A DNA stretch of 64,000 nt, taken from Pseudomonas fluorescens (GTDB lineage Bacteria; Pseudomonadota; Gammaproteobacteria; Pseudomonadales; Pseudomonadaceae). This document shows positions 32,679-41,566 of this stretch, piece after piece (the first letter of the stretch is position 1; each line of letters starts with the position of its first letter). The stretch is taken from assembly GCF_001902145.1 (NCBI RefSeq), contig NZ_MRST01000024.1, positions 62,001 through 126,000 on the forward strand, read 5' to 3'. Made by a program: the position numbers and the translations under genes. Under the pieces are notes generated by a model, which was given only the letters and a program-made list of their open reading frames with translations, did no database searches and was not told the DNA's origin.

Positions 32679-34592
32679 ATGCTGTTTTCATACCGAGGTG
32701 CCCTACGTGCGGGGTTGGTATACCTGCTGGTTTCCATCCTTTGGCTCCAGCTCAGCAATTACCTATTAATCAACTTTATCGATGAACCCATGGAGCTGGG
32801 GCGCTGGCTGCAAGCACGCGGTTATGTGTGGGTCAGCCTCAGCGCGTTGCTTATTTACTGGATAGGCCGGCGTTTTGCCCGTGCCCATGCGTTGCAACAA
32901 CCCCTGAAAGAGAATCGCGAGCGCCTGCGCCAGGCCGCTGCGGTGTTTGATTGCACCCGGGAAGGGGTGCTGGTCACCGATACCCAGGGGCTGATCGTGC
33001 ACGTCAACCGCGCTTTCATGGAGATCACCGGTTACCAGTGCGAAGACGTCATGGGCCAACGGCCAAGCCTGTTCAAGTCCGGGCGCCACTCGGCGCATTT
33101 CTACCAGCAAATGTTCCAGACACTGGAACGCACCGGTGAGTGGAGCGGTGAGATCTGGAATCGACGTAAAAGCGGCGAGGTTTACCCCCAATGGCAAACC
33201 ATCCGCGTGATTCACGATGACCAGGGCAAGGTCAGCCATTACGTTGCAGTGTTCTCGGACATCAGCGCCATCAAGAACTCCGAGCACGAATTGGCACACC
33301 TGGCCCATCACGACCCGCTCACCGACCTGCCCAACCGCCTGCTGTTCACCGATCGCGCCGAGCAGGCCCTGGCTTGCGCGCAGGTGCATAAGCGTGGCTG
33401 CGCTCTGCTGTTGATGGACCTGGACCACTTCAAGATCATCAACGACAGCCTCGGCCATAACGTCGGCGATCAGTTGCTCAAGCTGGTGGCCGAACGCCTG
33501 AGCGGCCTGTTTGGGCCGGGGGTTACCCTGGCGCGCCTGGGGGGCGATGAATTTGCCGTGCTGGCAGAAAGCTGCCCGCAGGTGGTGCAAGCGGCGGCCT
33601 TGGCGCAGCGCATGCTCAACGCCATGAAGGATCCGTTCATTTTTGACGGCAACCAGCTGTTTATCAGCGCCAGTATCGGTATCAGCCTGTTCCCCAGTGA
33701 CGCCCTGAGCGCCGAGCAACTGCTGCGCAACGCCGATTCCGCGTTGTTCAAGGCCAAGAGCGCCGGGCGCGAAGGCTACGCGCTGTATACCGAAGAGCTG
33801 ACCGCCCACGCCCAGCATCGGGTGGAAATCGCCGGCGAGCTGCGTCGCGCCCTCGACCAACATGAGCTGCGCGTCTATTACCAGCCGGTGCACGACCTGC
33901 ACGACAGCCGTTTGGTCGGCGTTGAAGCACTGGTGCGCTGGCAGCACCCGGAACGCGGCCTGGTACCCCCGGGCGAATTCATCCCCATCGCCGAGCGCAC
34001 CGGGCTGATTGCCGACATCGATGCGTGGGTGATGGACCAGGCCTGCCGCCAGATGTGCCAATGGCTGGCCGACGGCGCGCCGCTGAGCTTTATCGCAATC
34101 AATGTCTCCAGCCGCCTGTTTGCCCGGCGCGAGCTGTATGAGCAAGTGGCCCAAGTGCTGCACGCCACTGGGCTGGATCCGGCCTTCCTGGAGCTGGAAG
34201 TCACCGAGAGCGCAGTGATGGACGACCCGGAAGTCGCGCTGGAGCAACTGCACCGCCTGCGCGAACTGGGCCTGCGCCTGGCGATCGACGACTTTGGCAC
34301 TGGCTATTCCTCGTTGTTGCGCCTCAAACGCCTGCCGGTGCAGAAGCTCAAGATCGACCAGGGCTTTGTGGCGGGCTTGCCGTGGGACGAAGACGACGCG
34401 GCGATTGTGCGCGTGGTGATCGCCCTGGCCAAAAGCATGGGCATGCAGGTGCACGCCGAAGGGATCGAGCAGGTGGAACAGGCGCGGTTCCTGCTGGATC
34501 AGGAATGCGACATGGGCCAGGGGTATTGGTTTGGGCGACCGATGCCAGCCGATGCTATCGACTGGACCCGAGCCCCCCCAATCCAGACTTGA
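32679..34592 (+). CDS. membrane PAS-GGDEF-EAL c-di-GMP enzyme (PipA-like)
   Basis: A 637-residue inner-membrane protein. Two N-terminal spans (about 8-28 and 44-62) precede a PAS domain (FDCTREGVLVTDTQGLIVHV to VAVFSDISAIKNSE), a GGDEF domain with RLGGDEFAVLAE, and an EAL domain with VGVEALVRWQHPE, IAINVSS, LELEVTES and AIDDFGTGYSSLLRL. Both signature motifs look intact, so the protein could make or degrade c-di-GMP; in such proteins phosphodiesterase activity usually dominates. Its position between the desaturase and oscA-sbp corresponds to P. aeruginosa PA0285 (pipA), a synteny-based inference. Confidence 0.88.
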   Translation: MLFSYRGALRAGLVYLLVSILWLQLSNYLLINFIDEPMELGRWLQARGYVWVSLSALLIYWIGRRFARAHALQQPLKENRERLRQAAAVFDCTREGVLVTDTQGLIVHVNRAFMEITGYQCEDVMGQRPSLFKSGRHSAHFYQQMFQTLERTGEWSGEIWNRRKSGEVYPQWQTIRVIHDDQGKVSHYVAVFSDISAIKNSEHELAHLAHHDPLTDLPNRLLFTDRAEQALACAQVHKRGCALLLMDLDHFKIINDSLGHNVGDQLLKLVAERLSGLFGPGVTLARLGGDEFAVLAESCPQVVQAAALAQRMLNAMKDPFIFDGNQLFISASIGISLFPSDALSAEQLLRNADSALFKAKSAGREGYALYTEELTAHAQHRVEIAGELRRALDQHELRVYYQPVHDLHDSRLVGVEALVRWQHPERGLVPPGEFIPIAERTGLIADIDAWVMDQACRQMCQWLADGAPLSFIAINVSSRLFARRELYEQVAQVLHATGLDPAFLELEVTESAVMDDPEVALEQLHRLRELGLRLAIDDFGTGYSSLLRLKRLPVQKLKIDQGFVAGLPWDEDDAAIVRVVIALAKSMGMQVHAEGIEQVEQARFLLDQECDMGQGYWFGRPMPADAIDWTRAPPIQT

Positions 34593-34605
34593 AATGCTGT
34601 CAAAA

Positions 34606-34696
34606 TGTGGGAGGGGGCTTGCCCCCCGATGGCGGTGTATCAGGTTAGAAAAACTTGGCTGACCCACCGCTATCGGGGGCAAGCCCCCTCCCACAT
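34606..34696 (+). repeat. REP doublet (GGGGGCTTGCCCCC type)
   Basis: Arms TGTGGGAGGGGGCTTGCCCC and GGGGCAAGCCCCCTCCCACA enclose ~40 bp; the core differs from the TAGGAGCGAG type nearby. Confidence 0.8.
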
Positions 34697-34757
34697 TTGG
34701 ATCGCATCCACACGCAACCCTACGTTCTGTCAGAAAATTCTTTCTGGTTATATAAAC

Positions 34758-34782
34758 ATTCTTAAATAGTATTTTTAAGAAT
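34758..34782 (+). promoter_or_regulatory. inverted repeat upstream of oscA, possible CysB-type site
   Basis: ATTCTTAAA and TTTAAGAAT are perfect 9-bp arms separated by 7 bp, in an AT-rich stretch (TTATATAAACATTCTTAAAT) about 80 bp before oscA. The sulfur-starvation genes oscA-sbp-cysTWA are expected to be controlled by the LysR-type regulator CysB; the match is positional, not by consensus. Confidence 0.45.
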
Positions 34783-34863
34783 ATCCGCGCTTATCTACTA
34801 TCGCCCTCACGCCGCAAGCAGTGCCGCCACTGCCAGGCACTACTCATTTTCAGGAGCGAGACC

Positions 34864-35046
34864 ATGAGCGCATCTCTACGTAGCGTTGACGGCCAGGACG
34901 AAGCAGCCATTTTGCGTGAAATCCAGAGCGCCCTGCGCGACCTGCGGTTTGGCGCGGTGGAAATCACCGTACACAACGCCCAAGTGGTACAGATCGAACG
35001 CAAGGAAAAATTCCGTCTGCAGAACCCCGGTAACAAACCCGCCTAA
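34864..35046 (+). CDS. oscA: OscA-like small protein (YezD family)
   Basis: A 60-residue protein with CAGGAG ribosome site. The segment AILREIQSALRDLRFGAVEI and then TVHNAQVVQIERKEKFRL match the YezD/DUF2292 family. In Pseudomonas this gene sits upstream of the sulfate-binding protein and is induced by sulfur limitation; OscA was linked to organosulfur use and to chromate tolerance. An inverted repeat upstream may be the control site. Its molecular function is unknown. Confidence 0.8.
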   Translation: MSASLRSVDGQDEAAILREIQSALRDLRFGAVEITVHNAQVVQIERKEKFRLQNPGNKPA

Positions 35047-35059
35047 GAATAAGCCACCG

Positions 35060-35158
35060 GTAGGAGCGAGCTTGCTCGCGAAAAACGCCAACGATAACGC
35101 AGCGCATCAGGTTTAACGCGGTGCTCCTGGGTTTTTCGCGAGCAAGCTCGCTCCTACA
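35060..35158 (+). repeat. REP doublet
   Basis: Arms GTAGGAGCGAGCTTGCTCGC and GCGAGCAAGCTCGCTCCTAC lie between oscA and sbp, inside the expected operon. Confidence 0.8.
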
Positions 35159-35194
35159 GGGTTGCGCCAACATACAAGAATTTCAGGAGCTTCT

Positions 35195-36205
35195 ATGTCG
35201 TCGATTCGCCGTTATGCCTTGGCCGCATTGGCCAGTGCCGTGTTTGCCGGTTCCGCCGTTGCCAAGGACTACGAGTTGCTCAACGTTTCGTACGACCCCA
35301 CTCGTGAGCTGTACCAGGACTACAACGCTGAATTCACCAGCTTCTGGAAACAGTCCCACCCCGGCGACAACGTCAAGATCCAGCAGTCCCACGGTGGCTC
35401 AGGCAAGCAAGCTCGTGCGGTGATCGATGGCCTGCGCGCCGACGTCGTCACCCTGGCCCTGGCCGGTGACATCGACGAAATCGCCAAGCTGGGCAAGACC
35501 CTGCCGGAGAACTGGCAGACTCGCCTGCCGGACGCCAGCACGCCCTACACCTCCACCATTGTGTTCCTGGTGCGCAAGGGCAACCCCAAGGGCATCAAGG
35601 ACTGGGGCGACCTGATCAAAAAAGACGTGTCGGTGATCACGCCTAACCCGAAAACCTCCGGCGGTGCGCGCTGGAACTTCCTCGCCGCCTGGGCCTACGG
35701 CCTCAAGGCGGGCGGCAGCGAAGCCAAGGCCCAGGAATACGTCAAAGAGCTGTTCAAGCACGTCCCGATACTGGACACCGGCGCACGCGGTTCTACCATT
35801 ACCTTCGTCAACAACGGCCAGGGTGACGTGCTGCTGGCGTGGGAAAACGAGGCGTTCCTGGCCTTGAAAGAAGACGGCGGCGCCGACAAGTTCGACATCG
35901 TCGTGCCTTCCCTGTCGATCCTGGCGGAGCCGCCTGTGGCCGTGGTCGACAAGAACGCCGAGAAAAAGGGCAACACCGAGATCGCCACTGCGTACCTCAA
36001 CCACCTGTACAGCCCGGCGGGCCAGGAGATTGCGGCGAAGAACTTCTACCGTCCACGGGATGAGAAAGTCGCCGCCAAGTACGCCCAGCAGTTCCCGAAA
36101 CTGGACCTGGTGACTATCGACAAAGACTTCGGCGGCTGGAAAACTGCCCAACCGAAATTCTTTAACGACGGTGGCGTGTTCGACCAGATCTACACGGCGC
36201 AATAA
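35195..36205 (+). CDS. sbp: periplasmic sulfate-binding protein
   Basis: A 336-residue protein from ATG 35195 after CAGGAG. Signal peptide of about 23 residues ends at AVAKD; the mature protein starts [19 protein letters not shown], a hallmark of sulfate-binding proteins. Further conserved segments are [51 protein letters not shown] and [16 protein letters not shown]. It delivers sulfate or thiosulfate to CysTWA, encoded just downstream. A hairpin and REP between sbp and cysT may lower permease expression relative to the binding protein. Confidence 0.95.
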   Translation: MSSIRRYALAALASAVFAGSAVAKDYELLNVSYDPTRELYQDYNAEFTSFWKQSHPGDNVKIQQSHGGSGKQARAVIDGLRADVVTLALAGDIDEIAKLGKTLPENWQTRLPDASTPYTSTIVFLVRKGNPKGIKDWGDLIKKDVSVITPNPKTSGGARWNFLAAWAYGLKAGGSEAKAQEYVKELFKHVPILDTGARGSTITFVNNGQGDVLLAWENEAFLALKEDGGADKFDIVVPSLSILAEPPVAVVDKNAEKKGNTEIATAYLNHLYSPAGQEIAAKNFYRPRDEKVAAKYAQQFPKLDLVTIDKDFGGWKTAQPKFFNDGGVFDQIYTAQ

Positions 36206-36219
36206 CCAACACCGATCAC

Positions 36220-36319
36220 TGTAGGAGCGAGCTTGCTCGCGAAAAACTTCAAGGCACCGCGTGCAAACAGACTGCCCGCGTTATCGTTGACGATCTTCGC
36301 GAGCAAGCTCGCTCCTACA
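36220..36319 (+). repeat. REP doublet
   Basis: Arms TGTAGGAGCGAGCTTGCTCG and GCGAGCAAGCTCGCTCCTAC in the sbp-cysT gap. Confidence 0.8.
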
Positions 36320-36332
36320 GTGGTCAGGAGAG

Positions 36333-36354
36333 CCCGCATTTGCTTGCGGGTTTT
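36333..36354 (+). terminator. weak intrinsic terminator between sbp and cysT
   Basis: CCCGC-ATTTGCTT-GCGGG followed by TTTT. Partial termination would keep binding-protein expression above that of the permease. Confidence 0.6.
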
Positions 36355-36384
36355 GCATATTCGTTCCGCTAACCAAGGACTCTT

Positions 36385-37203
36385 ATGTCGCGTCGTATCT
36401 CCCCCGTCATACCCGGCTTCGGGCTGACGCTGGGTTACACCGTGGTGTACCTCAGCCTGATCGTACTCATCCCCCTGGCGGCGATGTTTGTACACGCCGC
36501 TCAACTCACCTGGGATCAGTTCTGGAACATCATTTCCGCACCTCGCGTACTGGCGGCCTTGAAGCTGAGCTTCAGCACCGCGCTGTACGCCGCACTCATC
36601 AACGGCGTGATCGGCACGCTGCTGGCCTGGGTGCTGGTGCGCTACACCTTCCCCGGGCGCAAGGTCATCGATGCGATGATCGACCTGCCGTTCGCCCTGC
36701 CCACCGCCGTCGCCGGTATCGCGCTGACGGCGCTGTACGCGCCCAACGGCCTGGTCGGCCAGTTTGCCGCCGACCTGGGTTTCAAGATCGCCTACACCCC
36801 CCTTGGTATCACCCTGGCGCTGACCTTTGTCACGTTGCCCTTCGTGGTGCGCACGGTGCAGCCGGTACTGGCCGATATCCCCCGGGAAATCGAAGAGGCC
36901 GCCGCCTGCCTCGGCGCCAAGCCGTTGCAAGTGTTCCGCTACATCCTCGTGCCGGCATTGTTGCCCGCCTGGCTGACCGGCTTCGCCCTGGCGTTTGCCC
37001 GAGGCGTGGGTGAGTACGGGTCGGTGATCTTCATCGCCGGCAACATGCCGATGAAAACCGAAATCCTGCCATTGCTGATCATGGTCAAGCTCGACCAATA
37101 CGACTACCGCGGCGCCACCTCCATTGGTGTGCTGATGCTGGTGGTGTCCTTTGTCTTGCTGCTGCTGATCAACTTGCTGCAGCGGCGCATCGAACGTCCA
37201 TAA
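36385..37203 (+). CDS. cysT: sulfate/thiosulfate ABC transporter permease CysT
   Basis: A 272-residue inner-membrane protein with about six spans, the first at 12-36. The binding-protein-dependent permease motif [20 protein letters not shown] docks onto CysA. Other family features are [20 protein letters not shown] and [20 protein letters not shown] 36385 follows AAGGACTCTT. Together with CysW and CysA it imports sulfate bound by Sbp. CysW follows after 13 bp. Confidence 0.95.
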   Translation: MSRRISPVIPGFGLTLGYTVVYLSLIVLIPLAAMFVHAAQLTWDQFWNIISAPRVLAALKLSFSTALYAALINGVIGTLLAWVLVRYTFPGRKVIDAMIDLPFALPTAVAGIALTALYAPNGLVGQFAADLGFKIAYTPLGITLALTFVTLPFVVRTVQPVLADIPREIEEAAACLGAKPLQVFRYILVPALLPAWLTGFALAFARGVGEYGSVIFIAGNMPMKTEILPLLIMVKLDQYDYRGATSIGVLMLVVSFVLLLLINLLQRRIERP

Positions 37204-37216
37204 GGAGGCGCGGAAC

Positions 37217-38089
37217 ATGTCCCAATCGTCTATTTCCGCCGCGTCCTCGGCCAACGCCGCCCGGCGTGGCAGTGCGACCTCGCGACGTATCCTGATCGGC
37301 CTTGGCTGGCTGGTATTCGTGCTGTTCCTGCTGCTGCCGTTGCTGGTGGTAGTGTCCCAGGGCTTGAAGAACGGCCTCGGTACCTTCTTCAGCGCGATCC
37401 TTGAACCGGACGCGCTGTCGGCGCTGAAACTCACGGTGATCGCCGTGCTGATTTCGGTACCGCTCAACCTGGTGTTCGGCGTCAGCGCCGCCTGGTGCGT
37501 GAGCAAGTACTCGTTCCGTGGCAAGAGCATCCTGGTCACGCTGATCGACCTGCCGTTTTCGGTTTCACCGGTGATCGCCGGCCTGGTGTACGTGTTGATG
37601 TTCGGCGCCCAGGGCTTTTTCGGTCCGTGGTTGCAAGAGCATGACATCCAGATCGTGTTCGCCCTGCCGGGCATCGTGCTGGCGACCATCTTCGTCACCG
37701 TGCCGTTCGTGGCCCGTGAGCTGATCCCGCTGATGCAGGAGCAGGGCACCCAGGAAGAAGAAGCCGCGCGCCTGCTGGGCGCCAATGGCTGGCAGATGTT
37801 CTGGCATGTCACCGTGCCGAATATCAAGTGGGGCCTGATCTACGGCGTGGTGCTGTGTACGGCGCGGGCCATGGGTGAGTTCGGCGCGGTGTCGGTGGTG
37901 TCCGGCCACATTCGCGGCGTCACCAACACGCTGCCGCTGCATGTCGAGATTCTTTACAACGAATACAACCACGTTGCCGCGTTTGCGGTGGCCAGCCTGT
38001 TGCTGATCCTGGCGCTCTTTATCCTGCTGCTCAAGCAGTGGAGCGAGAACCGAATCAACCGCCTGCGCAACAGCGCGGGTGAGGAATAA
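37217..38089 (+). CDS. cysW: sulfate/thiosulfate ABC transporter permease CysW
   Basis: A 290-residue permease with a ~25-residue Ser/Ala-rich start and about six membrane spans. Signature segments are [20 protein letters not shown], the docking loop [20 protein letters not shown] and [20 protein letters not shown]. It pairs with CysT to form the channel. Ribosome site AAGGAGGCG; cysA starts 3 bp after its stop. Confidence 0.95.
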   Translation: MSQSSISAASSANAARRGSATSRRILIGLGWLVFVLFLLLPLLVVVSQGLKNGLGTFFSAILEPDALSALKLTVIAVLISVPLNLVFGVSAAWCVSKYSFRGKSILVTLIDLPFSVSPVIAGLVYVLMFGAQGFFGPWLQEHDIQIVFALPGIVLATIFVTVPFVARELIPLMQEQGTQEEEAARLLGANGWQMFWHVTVPNIKWGLIYGVVLCTARAMGEFGAVSVVSGHIRGVTNTLPLHVEILYNEYNHVAAFAVASLLLILALFILLLKQWSENRINRLRNSAGEE

Positions 38090-38092
38090 GTC

Positions 38093-39061
38093 ATGTCGAT
38101 CGAAGTCCGTAATGTCAGCAAGAACTTCAACGCCTTCAAGGCCCTGGACAGCATCAACCTGGATATCCAGAGTGGCGAGCTGGTGGCGTTGCTGGGCCCG
38201 TCCGGCTGCGGCAAGACCACGCTGCTGCGCATCATCGCCGGCCTGGAAACCCCGGATACCGGCAGTATTGTGTTCCACGGCGAAGACGTCTCCGGCCACG
38301 ATGTGCGTGATCGCAACGTGGGCTTTGTGTTCCAGCACTACGCGCTGTTTCGCCACATGACCGTGTTCGACAACGTCGCCTTCGGCCTGCGTATGAAGCC
38401 GAAAAACCAACGCCCCACCGAAAGCCAGATCGCGAGCAAGGTTCATGAACTGCTGAACATGGTGCAGCTTGATTGGTTGTCGGACCGTTACCCGGAACAA
38501 CTCTCTGGCGGCCAGCGCCAGCGTATCGCCCTGGCCCGCGCCCTGGCGGTGGAGCCCAAGGTGTTGCTGCTCGACGAGCCCTTCGGCGCCCTCGACGCCA
38601 AGGTGCGCAAAGAACTGCGCCGCTGGCTGGCGCGCCTGCACGAAGACATCAACCTGACCTCGGTCTTCGTGACCCACGACCAGGAAGAGGCCATGGAAGT
38701 CGCCGACCGTATCGTGGTGATGAACAAGGGCGTGATCGAGCAGATCGGTTCACCGGGCGACGTCTACGAAAACCCGGCCAGCGACTTTGTGTACCACTTC
38801 TTGGGGGACTCCAACCGCTTGCACCTGGGGGAGGACCAGCACGTGCTGTTCCGCCCTCACGAAGTGTCGCTGTCGCGCCATGAGCTGGAGGACCACCATG
38901 CGGCGCAGGTGCGGGATATTCGGCCGTTGGGTGCGACGACTCGCGTGACCTTGAAGGTTGAAGGCCAGAGTGAATTGATCGAGGCCGAAGTGGTGAAAGA
39001 CCATGACAGCCTCACCGGCCTGGCCCGTGGCGAGACCCTGTTCTTCAAACCCAAAACCTGA
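38093..39061 (+). CDS. cysA: sulfate/thiosulfate ABC transporter ATPase CysA
   Basis: A 322-residue ATP-binding protein: Walker [14 protein letters not shown]-loop [15 protein letters not shown] signature [15 protein letters not shown], Walker [17 protein letters not shown] and the switch His in [21 protein letters not shown]-terminal TOBE-like region ([17 protein letters not shown]) follows. It drives sulfate import through CysTW. Last gene of the oscA-sbp-cysTWA group. Confidence 0.95.
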   Translation: MSIEVRNVSKNFNAFKALDSINLDIQSGELVALLGPSGCGKTTLLRIIAGLETPDTGSIVFHGEDVSGHDVRDRNVGFVFQHYALFRHMTVFDNVAFGLRMKPKNQRPTESQIASKVHELLNMVQLDWLSDRYPEQLSGGQRQRIALARALAVEPKVLLLDEPFGALDAKVRKELRRWLARLHEDINLTSVFVTHDQEEAMEVADRIVVMNKGVIEQIGSPGDVYENPASDFVYHFLGDSNRLHLGEDQHVLFRPHEVSLSRHELEDHHAAQVRDIRPLGATTRVTLKVEGQSELIEAEVVKDHDSLTGLARGETLFFKPKT

Positions 39062-39078
39062 GCCCAACACAAAACCCT

Positions 39079-39167
39079 TGTGGGAGCTGGCTTGCCTGCG
39101 AAAGCGGTAGTGCAATAACAGATGCATTGATTGACACACCGCCATCGCAGGCAAGCCCGCTCCCACA
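39079..39167 (+). repeat. REP doublet (GAGCTGGCTTGCCTGC type)
   Basis: Arms TGTGGGAGCTGGCTTGCCTG and CAGGCAAGCCCGCTCCCACA lie between the convergent cysA and Mpo1-like genes. Confidence 0.8.
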
Positions 39168-39168
39168 T

Positions 39169-39696
39169 TTAGACCTCGCTTGGCTTTAGATCGCGGCGAG
39201 CCACCGGCCCCGAACGCTCTTCAATCTGCCGCTTGAGCCCCTGCCGCAACCCCAGCAAAAACGCCAACTCCGCCACCACAAACAACGGTCCCACGATCAG
39301 CCCCGACACATCGTCCACAAACGCAGGCTTCCTGCCTTCGTAGTAATGCCCGACGAACTGAATCACCCAGCCCACTACAAACATGCCCACGCCGCTGCTC
39401 AGCCACACCGCCGTGCTTTGCGCCGCCAGCACATGCCCGGCCCACACCGACAAGCCCATCAGCACCGTCATCAGCACCCCCAGGGCCAGTTCCAGGCGTA
39501 GGTAAAACCACGCCGAAAACAGCGCCAACAGCACCGCAGGTGACAGCCACAGCCCACCCACCGACCATTCGGGGCGCGACAGCAGCACGGCCACCGCCAC
39601 CACAATCAACGGAATACCGATGAAGTGACTGGTGATGTTGCGTGGGTCGCGGTGGTACGCGGCGTATTGACTGAGGTGGTCGACGAGGCTTTTCAT
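39169..39696 (-). CDS. Mpo1-like (DUF962) membrane protein
   Basis: A 175-residue protein; ATG 39696 is preceded by AGGAGGAAC, a strong ribosome site, and the 10 extra codons upstream are dropped. The start MKSLVDHLSQYAAYHRDPRN followed by ITSHFIGIPLIVV is the signature of the Mpo1/YGL010W family, whose yeast member is an Fe-dependent dioxygenase in phytosphingosine breakdown. Four or so hydrophobic segments and WVIQFVGHYYEGRKPAFVDD fit the family, including its conserved histidines. Role in bacteria is not established. Confidence 0.8.
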   Translation of the reverse strand: MKSLVDHLSQYAAYHRDPRNITSHFIGIPLIVVAVAVLLSRPEWSVGGLWLSPAVLLALFSAWFYLRLELALGVLMTVLMGLSVWAGHVLAAQSTAVWLSSGVGMFVVGWVIQFVGHYYEGRKPAFVDDVSGLIVGPLFVVAELAFLLGLRQGLKRQIEERSGPVARRDLKPSEV

Positions 39697-39779
39697 TGTT
39701 GTTCCTCCTGTAGGATGTTTGATCATGCCCTGTCAGTCGGTGCCTAACTGTCAACTGGGCGACAATCTTCGGAGTTCGC

Positions 39780-40466
39780 ATGGACACAGCGACATGGCAC
39801 GCGCAATTGGCTCGCGGTCATTGGTTCAGCCATTTGCCGCCTGACTTGCAGCGTAGCTTGCTGGAGGCGGCGCGGTTGCGTGTGCTGACGGCGGGGCAGT
39901 ACCTGTTCAAGCGCGGTGACCCGCCGTGCGGCGTGTATGCGGTGCTGGAAGGCACGGTGCGCATCAGTGCGGTCAGTGCCCAAGGCAAGGAAGCGGTGCT
40001 GAGCCTGGTGGAAACGCCCTACTGGTTCGGCGAGATCTGCCTGTTCGACAACCTGCCGCGCACCCACGATGCCCTGGCCACCGGCGCATGCAGGCTGTTG
40101 CAGGTGCCGCAGGCGGCGATGCTCGGCATTCTCGAGCAGCATCCGCTGTTCTGGCGGGAGATGGCGCTGTTGATGAGCCATAAACTGCGGCTGTCGTTGA
40201 TCAATATCGAACAGACAAGCCTGATGCCCGCCTCCAAGCGGCTGGCCCATCGGTTGCTGATGATTGCCCAAGGCTACGGCGAAGTGGATCAGGCGCGCCG
40301 CGTGCTGCAACTGCCTCAGGAGGATCTGGCGGCGATGCTTGGCCTGTCACGCCAGACCATCAACAGTCTGCTCAAGGCGCTGGAGCAACAGGGCATTATC
40401 GGCTTGAGTTACGGCGCCATCGAGATACGCGACCTCAATGGGCTGCGGCTGGCCGCGGGCCTATGA
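39780..40466 (+). CDS. Crp/Fnr-family transcriptional regulator
   Basis: A 228-residue regulator, divergent from the Mpo1-like gene. The sensory barrel contains GQYLFKRGDPPCGVYAVLEG and TPYWFGEICLFDNLPRTHDA; the C-terminal winged helix has LPQEDLAAMLGLSRQTINSL followed by LKALEQQGIIGLSYGAIEI. No Fnr-type cysteine cluster is seen, so it probably binds a small molecule rather than an iron-sulfur cluster. Its 3' end overlaps the convergent transthyretin-like gene by 6 bp. Confidence 0.88.
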   Translation: MDTATWHAQLARGHWFSHLPPDLQRSLLEAARLRVLTAGQYLFKRGDPPCGVYAVLEGTVRISAVSAQGKEAVLSLVETPYWFGEICLFDNLPRTHDALATGACRLLQVPQAAMLGILEQHPLFWREMALLMSHKLRLSLINIEQTSLMPASKRLAHRLLMIAQGYGEVDQARRVLQLPQEDLAAMLGLSRQTINSLLKALEQQGIIGLSYGAIEIRDLNGLRLAAGL

Positions 40467-40871
40467 ACCGCGATAGGTGGAGAAGCCGTAAGGGCTGAGC
40501 AGCAGCGGGATGTGGTAGTGCTGGTCGGCCTGCTTGACTTGGAAAATCACCGGCACCTCGGGGAAGAACGTCTCGCGGTTCGCCTTCTTGTAGTAATCGC
40601 CGGTCTTGAACACCACGCGGTACTCGCCCGGCTGCATGCTGCGGTTGGCCGGGAACAGCTCGGCGATGCGGCCTTGCTGGTTGGTCACACCTTCAGACAG
40701 CGACTGCCATTTATCGCCCACATGCTGTTCGAGGGTGACATTGACCCCGGCGCTTGGCAGGCCATTTTCCAGGTTGAGAACGTGCACGCTCAGGGGGTTG
40801 CCGTCTGCCAGGGCCAGGTTGCACAGGCCACTCAGGCTCAGTGCGGCGAGGGTCATGCTCAAGGTTTTCAT
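40461..40871 (-). CDS. periplasmic transthyretin-like / 5-hydroxyisourate hydrolase-like protein
   Basis: A 136-residue protein with a signal peptide (MKTLSMTLAALSLSGLCNLA, cleaved near ALADG). The mature part PLSVHVLNLENGLPSAGVNV, then FKTGDYYKKANRETFFPEVP and the end HYHIPLLLSPYGFSTYRGS carry the HIUase hallmarks, including the C-terminal YRGS. HIUase hydrolyses 5-hydroxyisourate in urate breakdown; an exported form may do so in the periplasm. It lies 27 bp downstream of the HbpS-like gene and is probably co-transcribed with it. No other urate genes are nearby. Confidence 0.85.
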   Translation of the reverse strand: MKTLSMTLAALSLSGLCNLALADGNPLSVHVLNLENGLPSAGVNVTLEQHVGDKWQSLSEGVTNQQGRIAELFPANRSMQPGEYRVVFKTGDYYKKANRETFFPEVPVIFQVKQADQHYHIPLLLSPYGFSTYRGS

Positions 40872-40898
40872 CGCGAAGTCCTTTTGAGGGAAGTGGAA

Positions 40899-41372
40899 TC
40901 AAGGGGTGATTTTCAAGCCCAGTTGCTCGGCGGCCTGTACGGCGCAGGCTTCATCCTGCGCGGCGCCACCGGCACCGGCGATGCCCAGCGCACCGACCAG
41001 TTCGGCGTCGGCAAACAGCGGCACGCCACCGCCGAGCAACAGCAGCTCGGGCAAGCTGTCGAGGTTGGCGGCCTCGGGGTTATTACGCGCCCGTTCGGCA
41101 AACAGCCGGGTCGGGGTTTTTGTCGACAGCGCCGTGTACGCCTTGCGTTGGCTGGCGAGGCTGTTGTGCGGGCCGACACCGTCAGCGCGCAGGCCCAGCA
41201 ACAGGTTGCCACCGCGGTCGAGTACGGTCAGCGCAGCGGTGCAGTGGGCCAGGCTGGCGTCTGCCAGTTGGCGAGCGGTGTGCAGATCCAGCTCGGCGTG
41301 GCGTGGTAATTGTGGCGCCGCGTGGGCAACGGTGGCCACGGCGAGGCTCAGGAACAAGGCAGTGCGGTACAT
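40899..41372 (-). CDS. exported HbpS/GlcG-like (DUF336) protein
   Basis: A 157-residue protein from ATG 41372 (GGAG 10 bases upstream), preferred to the upstream frame start because it yields a signal peptide (MYRTALFLSLAVATVAHA). The mature domain has ALTVLDRGGNLLLGLRADGV, FAERARNNPEAANLDS and LLLGGGVPLFADAELVGALG, then IAGAGGAAQDEACA, typical of the HbpS/GlcG fold, some members of which bind haem. Probably in an operon with the transthyretin-like gene. The ligand is not evident. Confidence 0.8.
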   Translation of the reverse strand: MYRTALFLSLAVATVAHAAPQLPRHAELDLHTARQLADASLAHCTAALTVLDRGGNLLLGLRADGVGPHNSLASQRKAYTALSTKTPTRLFAERARNNPEAANLDSLPELLLLGGGVPLFADAELVGALGIAGAGGAAQDEACAVQAAEQLGLKITP

Positions 41373-41483
41373 AGTGAGGGCTCCAGAAAGCAGGCCGTCA
41401 CGGTAACCAGCGCACGCGGACAAAAGCCGCACAATTGGATGACAGGTTTGTAATCAAACTCAGGGGTTTGTGGTGGTTGTACT

Positions 41484-41562
41484 GGCCTCATCGCAGGCAA
41501 GCCAGCTCCCACATGATGTGAACCCATTCTCCTGTGGGAGCTGGCTTGCCTGCGATGAGGCC
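41484..41562. repeat. REP pair with 30-bp perfect inverted arms
   Basis: The arm at 41484-41513 (containing CGCAGGCAAGCCAGCTCCCA) is an exact complement of 41533-41562, with a 19-nt loop. It lies just downstream of the minus-strand AraC-type gene and may end its transcript. Confidence 0.85.
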
Positions 41563-41566
41563 CTTC

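Noticed and set aside
36190-37827. 545-codon minus-strand frame across cysT and cysW
   Set aside because: It is antisense to two well-supported permease genes and contains translated REP sequence.
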